Assembly: GCA_946414435.1 (NCBI GenBank)
Contig: CAMKOM010000017.1
Coordinates: 1-64,000, forward strand
DNA from: an uncultured Bacteroidota bacterium
GTDB taxonomy: Bacteria > Bacteroidota > Bacteroidia > Bacteroidales > SZUA-534
DNA: 64,000 nt
Direction: 5' to 3'
Shown here one piece after another: positions 16,315 to 24,168 of the stretch (positions are counted from its first letter, which is position 1; each line of letters starts with the position of its first letter). Made by a program: the position numbers and the translations under genes. The notes below the pieces were generated by a model that did not search any database, was not told the DNA's origin, and was given only the letters and a program-made list of their open reading frames with translations.

Positions 16315-17895
16315 ATGGATTTTAACGAAGAGATAAAACGCCGACGCACATTTGCAATCATCAGCCACCCCGATGCCGGTAAAACCACCCTGACCGAGAA
16401 GTTGTTGCTTTTTGGTGGCGCCATTCACGTGGCGGGTGCCGTGAAATCGAACAAGATTAAGAAAACCGCCACTTCCGACTTTATGGAAATTGAGCGGCAA
16501 CGCGGTATTTCGGTTGCCACTTCGGTTATGGGCTTTGAGTACAACGGTGTGAAAATCAACATTCTCGACACCCCAGGCCACCAGGATTTTGCCGAAGACA
16601 CTTTCCGCACCCTGACGGCTGTCGATAGTGTGATTGTGGTGATTGACGCGGCCAAAGGCGTCGAAGCGCAGACCGAGAAACTGATGAAAGTGTGCCGTAT
16701 GCGCAACACGCCAGTGATTGTCTTCATCAACAAAATCGACCGCGAAGGCAAGGACCCGTTCGACCTTCTCGACGAGATTGAGCGGCAACTTCAAATCCAC
16801 GTCCACCCGTTGAGTTGGCCTGTGGGTATGGGCCAGCGGCTGCAGGGCGTTTACAACATCTTCGACCATAAGATGTACTATTTCTCGGGCAACGACAAAA
16901 CCAAAGCCGAAGAACCGCAGGAATTCAAAGACTTGAACGACCCTGAATTCGAGCGCAAGATGGGCCGAAACGCTCAGATTCTGCGCGACAATCTCGAACT
17001 CATCGAAGGCGTTTATCCCGATTTTGACCAAAATCTATATCGCGAAGCAAAAATTGCCCCCGTGTTCTTCGGAAGTGCGCTATATAACTTTGGCGTTCAG
17101 GAACTTTTGGAATCATTTATTCGTATTGCACCATCGCCGCAACCATCGCAGACTATTGAGCGCGAAGTGAAACCTGAAGAAGAAAAGTTCACAGGTTTCG
17201 TCTTCAAGATTCACGCCAATATGGACCCGAACCACCGCGACCGCATTGCTTTTGTGAAGGTTTGCTCGGGCAAATTCCTGCGCAACACCAATTATTATCA
17301 CGTCCAACTCGACCGCCAGTTGAAATTCTCGAGCCCGACGGCCTTTATGGCGCAAAAAACATCGGTGGTTGAAGAAGCCTATCCTGGCGACATTGTCGGT
17401 CTGCACGACACGGGCAATTTCAAAATCGGTGACACGCTGACCGAAGGCGAAAAGATTCATTTCAAGGGACTTCCGAGTTTCTCGCCCGAACTTTTCCGAT
17501 ACATCGAAAACGACGACCCGATGAAAGCCAAGCAACTTGCAAAAGGCATCGACCAACTGATGGATGAAGGTGTGGCTCAATTGTTTACGATGACAATGAA
17601 CGGCCGCAAGGTTATTGGAACTGTGGGCGCGCTGCAGTTTGAAGTGATTGAGTACCGCCTGCTACACGAGTACAACGCCAAATGCCGCTACGAGAACATC
17701 AGTATGTACAAGGCTTGCTGGGTGAAACCGAACGACCAAATGGAATGGGAAGACTTCAAGCGCCGCAAGTTCAAGGCAATGGCCAAAGACAAGTGGGGCC
17801 GCGATGTCTATCTTGCCGAATCGGCCTACGAACTACAAATGTCGCAAGAGAAATTCAAAGGGTTGGAATTCTACTTCACGTCGGAATTTGAGTAG
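16315..17895 (+). CDS. prfC: Peptide chain release factor 3
   Basis: A 526-residue translational GTPase, the normal RF3 length. G1 is SHPDAGKTTLTE near residues 18-29, the switch II region LDTPGHQDF is near 80, and G4 is NKID. The region IHVAGAVK with the following RF3-type domain II and C-terminal domain distinguishes it from EF-G. RF3 recycles RF1 and RF2 from the ribosome after peptide release. It follows the small acidic gene by 29 bases and is followed by a strong hairpin terminator. Confidence 0.96.
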   Translation: MDFNEEIKRRRTFAIISHPDAGKTTLTEKLLLFGGAIHVAGAVKSNKIKKTATSDFMEIERQRGISVATSVMGFEYNGVKINILDTPGHQDFAEDTFRTLTAVDSVIVVIDAAKGVEAQTEKLMKVCRMRNTPVIVFINKIDREGKDPFDLLDEIERQLQIHVHPLSWPVGMGQRLQGVYNIFDHKMYYFSGNDKTKAEEPQEFKDLNDPEFERKMGRNAQILRDNLELIEGVYPDFDQNLYREAKIAPVFFGSALYNFGVQELLESFIRIAPSPQPSQTIEREVKPEEEKFTGFVFKIHANMDPNHRDRIAFVKVCSGKFLRNTNYYHVQLDRQLKFSSPTAFMAQKTSVVEEAYPGDIVGLHDTGNFKIGDTLTEGEKIHFKGLPSFSPELFRYIENDDPMKAKQLAKGIDQLMDEGVAQLFTMTMNGRKVIGTVGALQFEVIEYRLLHEYNAKCRYENISMYKACWVKPNDQMEWEDFKRRKFKAMAKDKWGRDVYLAESAYELQMSQEKFKGLEFYFTSEFE

Positions 17896-17921
17896 ATTTA
17901 GGAATTTGAACTAAAAGCAAA

Positions 17922-17951
17922 GGGGCGGGAACCAAATTCCCGCCCCTTTCT
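17922..17951 (+). terminator. Intrinsic terminator of prfC
   Basis: The stem GGGGCGGGA(A) / (T)TCCCGCCCC is followed by TTTCTCTTTT. A nearly identical hairpin lies at 18804-18826. Confidence 0.88.
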
Positions 17952-18173
17952 CTTTTATATCAAGCAACCAATCTCTCGCAATCAGCGTCTTATAATTGGT
18001 TTTGTTTTATATTTGGAAAAAGAATAATGTGATGCCTGCAGTGGTGTAGTAGGTTCGCAAAACGACAATGAACGATTATAAATATATAAATGAGCAGAAA
18101 AAATATAATATCAATATCGTTCAGAAAGAAATCGGTTCCAATGGAATTATATTTATAATAAAACGATAAATAT

Positions 18174-18521
18174 ATGTGGTTTAGGACTATTCTTATAAAA
18201 TTATTATCATGCATTTTTTTTACTATTTTGCTATTCTTGTTTACAGATAAAGAACCTGTTGAAATAAAATTTCTGTTAGCCTTAACTTTCCCATTTATTC
18301 TTCAATTCTTTTGGGAATTGATGTGGGCGGGATTGTTTAAATTCAAATCTGCTATAGCAATGTACATATATAATTTATTCGGTATTGACACTGTAATCCT
18401 ATTATTTGAAGCCATATTTTTGGATACTACGTTTAAGATATTGTTCTTCATTGTATTAATTTTAAAAGGAATATTTTGCCTATATTATCGAATTAGTGAT
18501 GATAAAAAACAAAAGCCATAA
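18174..18521 (+). CDS. Small four-helix membrane protein, unknown
   Basis: A 115-residue, very hydrophobic protein with helices at about 4-22, 32-52, 58-78 and 84-104 and a short basic tail (YRISDDKKQKP). The whole stretch from about 18000 to 18520 is far more AT-rich than the housekeeping genes on both sides, which suggests transfer or relaxed constraint. It stands alone between the prfC terminator and repeat DNA. No family is recognised, and expression is uncertain; it could be an accessory insertion. Confidence 0.5.
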   Translation: MWFRTILIKLLSCIFFTILLFLFTDKEPVEIKFLLALTFPFILQFFWELMWAGLFKFKSAIAMYIYNLFGIDTVILLFEAIFLDTTFKILFFIVLILKGIFCLYYRISDDKKQKP

Positions 18522-18665
18522 ACCATGCTAAACCTTAAAATCCGTCCGTTAAAGCAATGAAAGGCCAAAACATGCAACAAGGGCGCTTTTTTAACACTGC
18601 TGCCTGCAGAATTATGGAATGGGCGTAACGTGGAATGTCCTATAGCGTGGAGACGTGGAATATAC

Positions 18666-18693
18666 GTAGAGACGCGGCGCGCCACGTCTCTAC
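18666..18693. repeat. 28-bp near-perfect palindrome
   Basis: Arms GTAGAGACGCGGCG and CGCCACGTCTCTAC are complementary except for one position. GTAGAGACG-type palindromes of this form occur as dispersed intergenic repeats in several phyla. Confidence 0.75.
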
Positions 18694-18732
18694 AGGCGGC
18701 GATGGCACCGCACCATTTGTGTTTCCGTATAA

Positions 18733-18770
18733 ATCTGCGCCAATCCGTTAAATCCGTTCAATCTGCGTTC
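18733..18770. repeat. Internally repetitive element (ATCTGCG / AATCCGTT units)
   Basis: The stretch consists of ATCTGCGCC, AATCCGTTA, AATCCGTTC and ATCTGCGTTC in a row. Elements of this look are common intergenic repeats in Bacteroidota. Confidence 0.55.
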
Positions 18771-18790
18771 AAAAAAAATCGCCCCAGCAT

Positions 18791-18826
18791 AAAAAAACAA
18801 AAAGGGCGGAAACCAAATTCCCGCCC
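18791..18826 (-). terminator. Intrinsic terminator of carB
   Basis: On the minus strand a GGGCGG/CCGCCC stem is followed by TTTTTGTTTTTTT, some 50 bases beyond the carB stop. Confidence 0.8.
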
Positions 18827-18875
18827 CATTTTGTTTGTCATTTATTCTAAATTCTGAATTCTAAATTCAAAATTA

Positions 18876-21800
18876 TCAATACTCCTGCCAACTCTTAATC
18901 TGAATGTCGCCCATTTCCTTAACGCAACTTGCGTGGATGAACGCGCTTGCCAGGCGGGCGTTTGTGAGCAATGGAATATTGTGGTCGATGGCCGAGCGGC
19001 GGATTTTGTAGCCGTTGGTCAACTCGCGGTGAGTGTGGTTCTTCGGGATGTTGACAACCAGGTCAATCTTGTGGTCCTGCATAAGTTCGGTGATGTTGGC
19101 GTCGCCAGTGTGCTCGTCGGGCCAACTAACGCGCTCGGCGGTAACACCGTTGTCGGCAAGGAATTTCTGCGTGCCAGCGGTGGCGTAAATCTTAAGGCCT
19201 TTCTCCTGAAGCATTTTGCACGAGTCGAGCAAGTCAACCTTGCCGCGAACGTCGCCCGACGATACCAGAACGCCCTTTTCAGGCTTGTGGAAGCCCACCG
19301 AGTAGAGAGCGGCCAGCAGTGCGTCGTTGAAGTCGGTGCCAAGGCAGCCAACCTCACCCGTCGACGACATATCGACGCTCAAAATCGGGTCGGCGCGGTG
19401 CAGACGGGCAAACGAGAACTGCGAAGCCTTCACGCCGATGTGGTCGATATCGAAATCCGACGAATCGGCCTTCTGAACAGGCTCGCCGAGCATAATCTTT
19501 GTTGCGGTCTCAATGAAGTTGCGTTTCACAACCTTCGACACAAACGGGAACGAACGCGATGCGCGCAGGTTGCACTCAATCACCTTAACCTCGTTATTTT
19601 TAGCAAGATACTGAATATTGAACGGTCCGCTGATGTTCAACTCTTTGGCTATCTTCTTGCTTATCTGTTTGATGCGGCGTGCTGTTGCCAGATAGATGTT
19701 CTGTGCGGGGAACACCAGCGTTGCGTCGCCCGAGTGGACGCCCGCAAACTCAATGTGCTCCGAGATGGCGTACTCGTAAATCTCGCCGTTCTTGGCCACG
19801 GCGTCGAACTCTATCTCCTTGGTATTCTGCATAAACTGCGAAACCACAACAGGATACTCCTTCGACACTTTGGCGGCGGCGTTCAGGAAGGTGCGCATTT
19901 GGTCCTTGTCGTAGCAGACGTTCATAGCCGCGCCCGAGAGCACGTACGACGGACGAATCAGCACGGGGAATCCCACCTCGTCAACAAACTTGTCAATCTC
20001 CTCGAAACTTGTCAGAGCCTCCCAGCGCGGTTGGTCGATGCCCAGTTGGTCGAGCATTGCCGAGAACTTGTTGCGGTTTTCGGCGCGGTCAATCGACACA
20101 GGCGATGTGCCCAGAATCGGCACGTTCTGACGGTAGAGTTTCATTGCCAGATTGTTCGGAATCTGTCCGCCCACCGACACAATCACGCCCTTCGGAATCT
20201 CAAGGTCGATGACGTCGAGCACGCGCTCAAACGACAACTCGTCGAAGTACAGGCGGTCGCACATATCATAGTCGGTGCTGACCGTTTCGGGGTTGTAGTT
20301 AATCATTATAGACTTGTAGCCCAGTTTGCGAGCCGTTTGGATGGCGTTCACCGAGCACCAGTCGAACTCAACGCTCGAGCCGATGCGGTAGGCTCCCGAG
20401 CCCAGCACGATTATCGACTTGTCGTTTTTGTAAGCGTAACTGATGCTGTGCTCCTGCACACCGTAAGTCATATAAAGATAATTAGTTAACTCGGGATGCT
20501 CCGATGCCACCGTGTTGATGCGGCGAACGGCGGGCAGAATATTGTTCTTCTTGCGGTGGTCGCGCACGCGCAGAATCTCCTTCTCCATTGTGCCCGACGG
20601 ATTCTCAACAAAGCGGGCGATTTGGAAGTCGCTGAATCCCAGACGTTTCGCCTCGCGCAGAACGTCGGCGGGCAGGTCCTCAATCTTCTTGTACTGACCC
20701 AGAACCTTGGTGTAATCAACAATGTTTTTCAGTTTCTTGATGAACCAGACGTCGATTTTCGTCAACTCCTCAATGCGCTCAGGCGTGTAGCCCTTCTCAA
20801 GCGCTTTCGCGATGGCGAAGATGCGCATATCGGTCGGGTGGCTCAACTCCTTGTCAAGGTCGTCGAACTCAAGGTCGTTGTTGCCCACAAATCCGTGCAT
20901 ACCCTGACCAATCATACGAAGGCCCTTCTGCATAATCTCCTCAAACGATTTGCCGATAGACATAATCTCGCCCACCGACTTCATACTTGAGCCGATTTCG
21001 CGGTCAACGCCCACAAACTTGCTCAAGTCCCAGCGCGGAATCTTGGCGATGATGTAATCGACCGAAGGCGCAACGTAGGCCGAGTTTGGCGTGCCCATTT
21101 CGCCGATTTGGTCCAGAGTGTAGCCCAGCGCCAGTTTGGCTGCCACAAAGGCGAGCGGGTAGCCCGATGCCTTCGATGCCAGCGCCGATGAGCGGCTCAG
21201 GCGGGCGTTTATCTCGATGATTCGATAGTCGTTGGTCTGCGCGTTGAAGGCGAACTGAATGTTGCACTCGCCCACAATGCCGATGTGGCGCACAACCTTC
21301 TTCGCAATCTCCGAGAGCATATTGATTTGCTCCTCCGAAAGGGTGATGATTGGCGCAATTACGATGCTCTCGCCCGTGTGGATGCCCAGCGGGTCAACGT
21401 TCTCCATTGGAACCACCGTGAAGCAGTGGTCGTTGGCGTCGCGGATAACCTCAAACTCAATCTCTTTCCAGCCCTTCAGCGACTCCTCAACCAGAATCTG
21501 TTTCGAGTAGGCCAAAGCGTTGTTGCACAGGTCGATGAACTCTTTCTCGTTGGTGCTGATGCCTGAGCCCAGACCGCCCAGAGCGTAAGCCGAGCGAACC
21601 ATTACGGGGTAGCCAAGCACGTGAGCCTCGTCAAGAGCGTCCTCAAGGCTCTCAACCGCCCGCGACGATGGTGTTTTGGCGTCAATCTCCTTCAGTTTCT
21701 TCACAAACAGGTCGCGGTCCTCAGTAATCATAATGGCCTCAACCGATGTGCCGAGCACCCGAACGCCGTATTTCTCCAGCACGCCCGAAGTGTAAAGCGC

Positions 21801-22091
21801 TGTGCCGCAGTTCAGAGCGGTCTGTCCGCCGAAAGCGAGCAGAATGCCGTCGGGGTTCTCCTTTTTGATGACTTCCTCAACAAAATACGGGGTGATAGGA
21901 AGGAAGTAAACCTTGTCCGCAACGCCGTCCGACGTCTGTATTGTTGCAATATTGGGGTTTATCAGCACTGTCGATATACCCTCTTCGCGCATAGCCTTCA
22001 ACGCCTGCGAACCTGAATAGTCAAACTCACCCGCCTGACCAATCTTCAACGCTCCTGAACCTAACAAGAGCACTTTTTTTACTTCTTTCAT
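18876..22091 (-). CDS. carB: Carbamoyl-phosphate synthase large subunit
   Basis: A 1071-residue protein of normal length with two tandem ATP-grasp halves. The first half starts LLLGSGALKIGQAGEFDYSG and the second has the matching IVLGSGAYRIGSSVEFDWCS near residue 565. The C-terminal MGS-like allosteric domain begins near 930 (GVLVSSGDVRGK). With the glutaminase subunit CarA it makes carbamoyl phosphate for arginine and pyrimidines. carA is not adjacent; instead argR lies 53 bases upstream on the same strand, so the two are probably cotranscribed and arginine-controlled. Confidence 0.97.
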   Translation of the reverse strand: MKEVKKVLLLGSGALKIGQAGEFDYSGSQALKAMREEGISTVLINPNIATIQTSDGVADKVYFLPITPYFVEEVIKKENPDGILLAFGGQTALNCGTALYTSGVLEKYGVRVLGTSVEAIMITEDRDLFVKKLKEIDAKTPSSRAVESLEDALDEAHVLGYPVMVRSAYALGGLGSGISTNEKEFIDLCNNALAYSKQILVEESLKGWKEIEFEVIRDANDHCFTVVPMENVDPLGIHTGESIVIAPIITLSEEQINMLSEIAKKVVRHIGIVGECNIQFAFNAQTNDYRIIEINARLSRSSALASKASGYPLAFVAAKLALGYTLDQIGEMGTPNSAYVAPSVDYIIAKIPRWDLSKFVGVDREIGSSMKSVGEIMSIGKSFEEIMQKGLRMIGQGMHGFVGNNDLEFDDLDKELSHPTDMRIFAIAKALEKGYTPERIEELTKIDVWFIKKLKNIVDYTKVLGQYKKIEDLPADVLREAKRLGFSDFQIARFVENPSGTMEKEILRVRDHRKKNNILPAVRRINTVASEHPELTNYLYMTYGVQEHSISYAYKNDKSIIVLGSGAYRIGSSVEFDWCSVNAIQTARKLGYKSIMINYNPETVSTDYDMCDRLYFDELSFERVLDVIDLEIPKGVIVSVGGQIPNNLAMKLYRQNVPILGTSPVSIDRAENRNKFSAMLDQLGIDQPRWEALTSFEEIDKFVDEVGFPVLIRPSYVLSGAAMNVCYDKDQMRTFLNAAAKVSKEYPVVVSQFMQNTKEIEFDAVAKNGEIYEYAISEHIEFAGVHSGDATLVFPAQNIYLATARRIKQISKKIAKELNISGPFNIQYLAKNNEVKVIECNLRASRSFPFVSKVVKRNFIETATKIMLGEPVQKADSSDFDIDHIGVKASQFSFARLHRADPILSVDMSSTGEVGCLGTDFNDALLAALYSVGFHKPEKGVLVSSGDVRGKVDLLDSCKMLQEKGLKIYATAGTQKFLADNGVTAERVSWPDEHTGDANITELMQDHKIDLVVNIPKNHTHRELTNGYKIRRSAIDHNIPLLTNARLASAFIHASCVKEMGDIQIKSWQEY

Positions 22092-22144
22092 ATTCTTTAT
22101 TTTGTAGTTATATTCTTTATATTCTGAATGTTATCTTTGTTTTT

Positions 22145-22621
22145 TTATTTTATTTTATTGGCGATTTCCGGAAAATAATGTGCAAAATCCTGCGCCACAT
22201 TCGTGCCCGTGAAACCATTGCGGATTACCACCAGAATGGTGTCGTTGCCGGCAATGGTGCTTATTATCGATGGCATGTTTGCATCGTCGATAAGTTGCGA
22301 TATGGGTTGTGCGAATGCAGGTACGGTCTTGATTACAAGCAGATTACCCGAAAACTCCATTGATAGAAATCCGTCCATTGATGATGGCGATTTTGGCGCA
22401 GTTGGTATTGCAACCGGCGCGTTTGGCAACGAATAATGATAACGTCCGTCGTTGGTGAAGCGCTTAAAGATTTTGAGCAGTTTTAAATCACGTGAGAGCG
22501 TTGCTTGCGTAACCGAGCAACCTTTTGAATGAAGAATTTGAAGAAGTTTTTCTTGCGAGTCAACATCCTCATTCTGAATGATTTTTGTTATCAACGCCAG
22601 CCTTTGGCTTCTATTTTCCAT
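22145..22621 (-). CDS. argR: Arginine repressor ArgR
   Basis: A 158-residue ArgR. The N-terminal winged helix is clear (RLALITKIIQNEDVDSQEKL, then VTQATLSRDLKLL), and the C-terminal oligomerisation and arginine-binding domain has TIAGNDTILVV, equivalent to the GT(I/V)AGDDT motif with Asn in place of the first Asp. ArgR hexamers repress arginine genes when arginine is bound. It is encoded immediately upstream of carB. Three TGAAT half-sites around its own -7 box point to autoregulation. Confidence 0.94.
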   Translation of the reverse strand: MENRSQRLALITKIIQNEDVDSQEKLLQILHSKGCSVTQATLSRDLKLLKIFKRFTNDGRYHYSLPNAPVAIPTAPKSPSSMDGFLSMEFSGNLLVIKTVPAFAQPISQLIDDANMPSIISTIAGNDTILVVIRNGFTGTNVAQDFAHYFPEIANKIK

Positions 22622-22640
22622 TAACGGATAATGTTTTTTT

Positions 22641-22667
22641 ATTCATTCAGGGTGCAAAAATAATTCA
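22641..22667 (-). promoter_or_regulatory. Possible ArgR operator
   Basis: On the minus strand TGAAT half-sites (ATTCA on plus) occur at 22641-22645, 22645-22649 and 22663-22667, around the -7 box. ArgR boxes are built from TGAAT-type half-sites. The arrangement is not the standard 18-bp palindrome, so the call is tentative. Confidence 0.3.
22655..22662 (-). promoter_or_regulatory. -7 box TATTTTTG of argR-carB
   Basis: On the minus strand TATTTTTG lies 33 bases before the argR ATG, between the TGAAT half-sites. Confidence 0.45.
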
Positions 22668-22923
22668 TTTTCGTTGGCATTTTGCCACGTTGATATATTG
22701 TGAAAAAATATAAGAAATACACTTATTGAAGACTATGGAAATCCGTCATGAAAGAGTGAGAGAGTGAGCTCCAATTTTGAGAAAGACGAGTTTTTCGCAG
22801 TACTAATTTTAAGGTATTCCACTCGTATTTTATAATGTTGCCCAACTTATATCTGTTTGCATTCAATAAAACACTACCTTCATCGCTCTAAAAATAGGTT
22901 TCAAATAAAAAAGCGACAAGTGT
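22668..22923. other. Intergenic region between argR and dtd
   Basis: AT-rich DNA between divergent genes. Apart from the argR promoter at one end and a GAGTGAGAGAGTGAG stretch at 22753-22767, I see nothing in it. Confidence 0.5.
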
Positions 22924-23379
22924 ATGCGAGTTGTCATTCAGCGTGTTAAACGATCGAGTGTGACCATTGATGGTGAAGTGGTGGCATCGATTGGCTCGGG
23001 ACTGATGATTTTGGTTGGCATTGAGCCTGCCGACACCAGCACCGACGCCGATTATCTATGTGGTAAAATAGCAAAGTTGCGCATTTTCGACGACGAGAAC
23101 GGTGTTATGAACCGCTCGGTGGCTGATGTGGGCGGCGAGCTTCTGGTAGTGTCGCAGTTCACGCTGTTCGCGCAGACGAGCCACGGCAACCGCCCGTCGT
23201 ATATACGCGCTGCAAGACCTGAACAGGCCATTCCACTTTATGAAGAGTTTGTCGGCAAGTTGGAAACCGCATCGGGCATCCGTCCGCAGACGGGCCGTTT
23301 TGGCGCAATGATGGACGTTGAGCTCATCAACGACGGGCCCGTAACCATCATCATCGACAGCCACGAAAAGGATTTTTAG
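22924..23379 (+). CDS. dtd: D-aminoacyl-tRNA deacylase
   Basis: A 151-residue DTD, the typical length. It hydrolyses D-amino acids (and glycine on tRNA-Ala) off tRNAs. Both active-site motifs are present: SQFTLFA near 77-83 and the GPVTI motif (NDGPVTIII) near 137-145, which form the chiral-proofreading pocket across the dimer. It converges with the SRPBCC gene with one base between stops. Confidence 0.95.
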   Translation: MRVVIQRVKRSSVTIDGEVVASIGSGLMILVGIEPADTSTDADYLCGKIAKLRIFDDENGVMNRSVADVGGELLVVSQFTLFAQTSHGNRPSYIRAARPEQAIPLYEEFVGKLETASGIRPQTGRFGAMMDVELINDGPVTIIIDSHEKDF

Positions 23380-23380
23380 T

Positions 23381-23782
23381 CTATCGGATTTGTTCCATCT
23401 TGCCCACCAACGACTCGACGAACTCTGTCAGCGGCTTTTTAACCATCACGCTCATCAGCGCGTTCACATCGGCGTCGAGAGTCACTTTCACAGCCGATTC
23501 GGTGTCGTGAAACTCCTTTAATTGAATCCACATCTTGAATTGCAACGGCGACTCCGCGCTCTCAATCTTCAGCAGTTTGCCGGGGTCGCGCTCGATGATG
23601 CGCATTCCGAACCGTCCCGCCTTGTCGATGGTGAACGTGCACGAGTCGGGCGTAGCCTCCACGTCTTTGATTTTGTCGTTTTGCGGCAGCATAGTGCTGT
23701 TGATGCGGCTGAAGTCCGATATCAGGTCGTAAACTCGTTGCGGTGTGGCATAGATGTGCCCGATTCTGCTTTCGATTCTCAT
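23381..23782 (-). CDS. SRPBCC family protein
   Basis: A 133-residue START/SRPBCC-type lipid- or ligand-binding fold protein, started at MRIESRIGHIYATPQRVYDL. The pattern of an opening strand, YDLISDFSRIN helices, beta strands and a long C-terminal helix (MSVMVKKPLTEFVESLVGKM) is typical. The frame stays open for another 118 codons upstream, but that part overlaps a terminator and structured leader, and a TACCTTTG -7 box lies 17 bases before this ATG, so the short form is preferred. The ligand is unknown. Confidence 0.85.
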   Translation of the reverse strand: MRIESRIGHIYATPQRVYDLISDFSRINSTMLPQNDKIKDVEATPDSCTFTIDKAGRFGMRIIERDPGKLLKIESAESPLQFKMWIQLKEFHDTESAVKVTLDADVNALMSVMVKKPLTEFVESLVGKMEQIR

Positions 23783-23798
23783 ACTTTTGGTTTTTCGG

Positions 23799-23806
23799 CA
23801 AAGGTA
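23799..23806 (-). promoter_or_regulatory. -7 box TACCTTTG of the SRPBCC gene
   Basis: TACCTTTG on the minus strand, 16 bases upstream of the ATG at 23782 and just downstream of the intrinsic terminator at 23841-23873. Confidence 0.45.
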
Positions 23807-23840
23807 GTGTGTTTGCTGTTGTGTTTTCAGTTTGCCACAG

Positions 23841-23873
23841 AAAAAAACGGGCAGCCCCCGAAAGGACCGCCCG
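23841..23873 (-). terminator. Intrinsic terminator/attenuator with no assigned gene
   Basis: On the minus strand a 10-bp stem (CGGGCGGTCC with GGGCTGCCCG, two G-U pairs) and six-base loop are followed by seven T residues. It is as strong as any terminator in the window, yet no ordinary gene ends here; only a short peptide frame (23905-23970) precedes it. Confidence 0.85.
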
Positions 23874-23904
23874 CCGCAACTAATTAAAAACCTTATGCGA
23901 TGTT

Positions 23905-23970
23905 TTACCATCGTTTGAAAGACGTGTCTGACGCCATTGTGGTTGCGTACGCAGTTCTTTTTGTGGGCAT
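23905..23970 (-). CDS. Possible 21-residue leader peptide
   Basis: The frame ATG...TAA encodes a basic peptide beginning MPTKRTAYATTM and ending SFKRW. It stops 31 bases before the terminator hairpin, the spacing expected for a ribosome-controlled attenuator. Only one Trp codon is present and no run of a single amino acid, so a classic amino-acid-sensing leader is not demonstrated. No ribosome-binding signal can be judged in this phylum. Confidence 0.3.
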   Translation of the reverse strand: MPTKRTAYATTMASDTSFKRW

Positions 23971-24027
23971 AAATTTTGCAAAACCCTCCGGATACCGGAT
24001 TTGCATCAACATATTCAACTGAAATAC

Positions 24028-24047
24028 TGCAAATTATTAAATTTGCA
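24028..24047. promoter_or_regulatory. Inverted repeat TGCAAATT-ATTA-AATTTGCA
   Basis: A perfect 8-bp inverted repeat with a four-base spacer in the divergent region upstream of the lipoprotein gene. It shares the TGCAA/TTGCA half-site with the repeats at 23977-24005 and 24091-24113, which suggests binding sites for one dimeric regulator. Confidence 0.4.
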
Positions 24048-24090
24048 ATCAACTTGAACAACCCTGCGTAAAAATTTTCCAAAAACGCTG

Positions 24091-24113
24091 TTGCAATAAT
24101 CATCTTATTGCAA
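24091..24113. promoter_or_regulatory. Inverted repeat TTGCAATAA-TCATC-TTATTGCAA
   Basis: A perfect 9-bp inverted repeat with a five-base spacer. It ends seven bases before the TATTTTTG box at 24121, overlapping where the -33 element should be, so a bound protein would affect the lipoprotein promoter. Confidence 0.5.
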
Positions 24114-24120
24114 ATAATTA

Positions 24121-24128
24121 TATTTTTG
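24121..24128 (+). promoter_or_regulatory. -7 box TATTTTTG of the lipoprotein gene
   Basis: TATTTTTG lies 40 bases before the ATG at 24169, next to the inverted repeat at 24091-24113. Confidence 0.45.
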
Positions 24129-24168
24129 TCTACCAAAAAACAAGTTGTATCTACTAATTGAGTGTATT

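Larger units (their letters stand above)
18522..18875. other. Intergenic repeat region before carB 3' end
   Basis: No gene is visible. The stretch holds a 28-bp near-palindrome (18666-18693), a phylum-typical CCGTTAAATCCGTTCAATC repeat, the carB terminator and short A/T repeats of the type ATTCTAAATTC at 18843-18870. Confidence 0.6.
23841..24005 (-). ncRNA. Candidate structured small RNA or leader transcript
   Basis: Read on the minus strand this stretch has a hairpin at 23977-24005 (TGCAAA...TCCGG-ATA-CCGGA-TTTGCA), a 21-codon frame, and a strong terminator. It lies between divergent genes and belongs to neither. The simplest reading is a short transcript of roughly 160-280 bases that ends at the terminator: an sRNA, a small-peptide mRNA, or an attenuator leader whose read-through would reach the SRPBCC gene. 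I could not find a perfect -7 box for it. Confidence 0.4.

Noticed and set aside
16186..17031. Minus-strand open frame of 281 codons across the start of prfC
   Set aside because: Antisense to prfC and the small acidic gene; repetitive Ser end reflects the acidic tail codons.
18933..20489. Plus-strand open frame of 518 codons across carB
   Set aside because: Antisense to carB, with no family pattern or promoter.
23783..24136. Upstream extension of the SRPBCC gene to 251 codons
   Set aside because: It overlaps a strong intrinsic terminator and a -7 box lies just before the shorter start; no SRPBCC similarity exists in the extra part.
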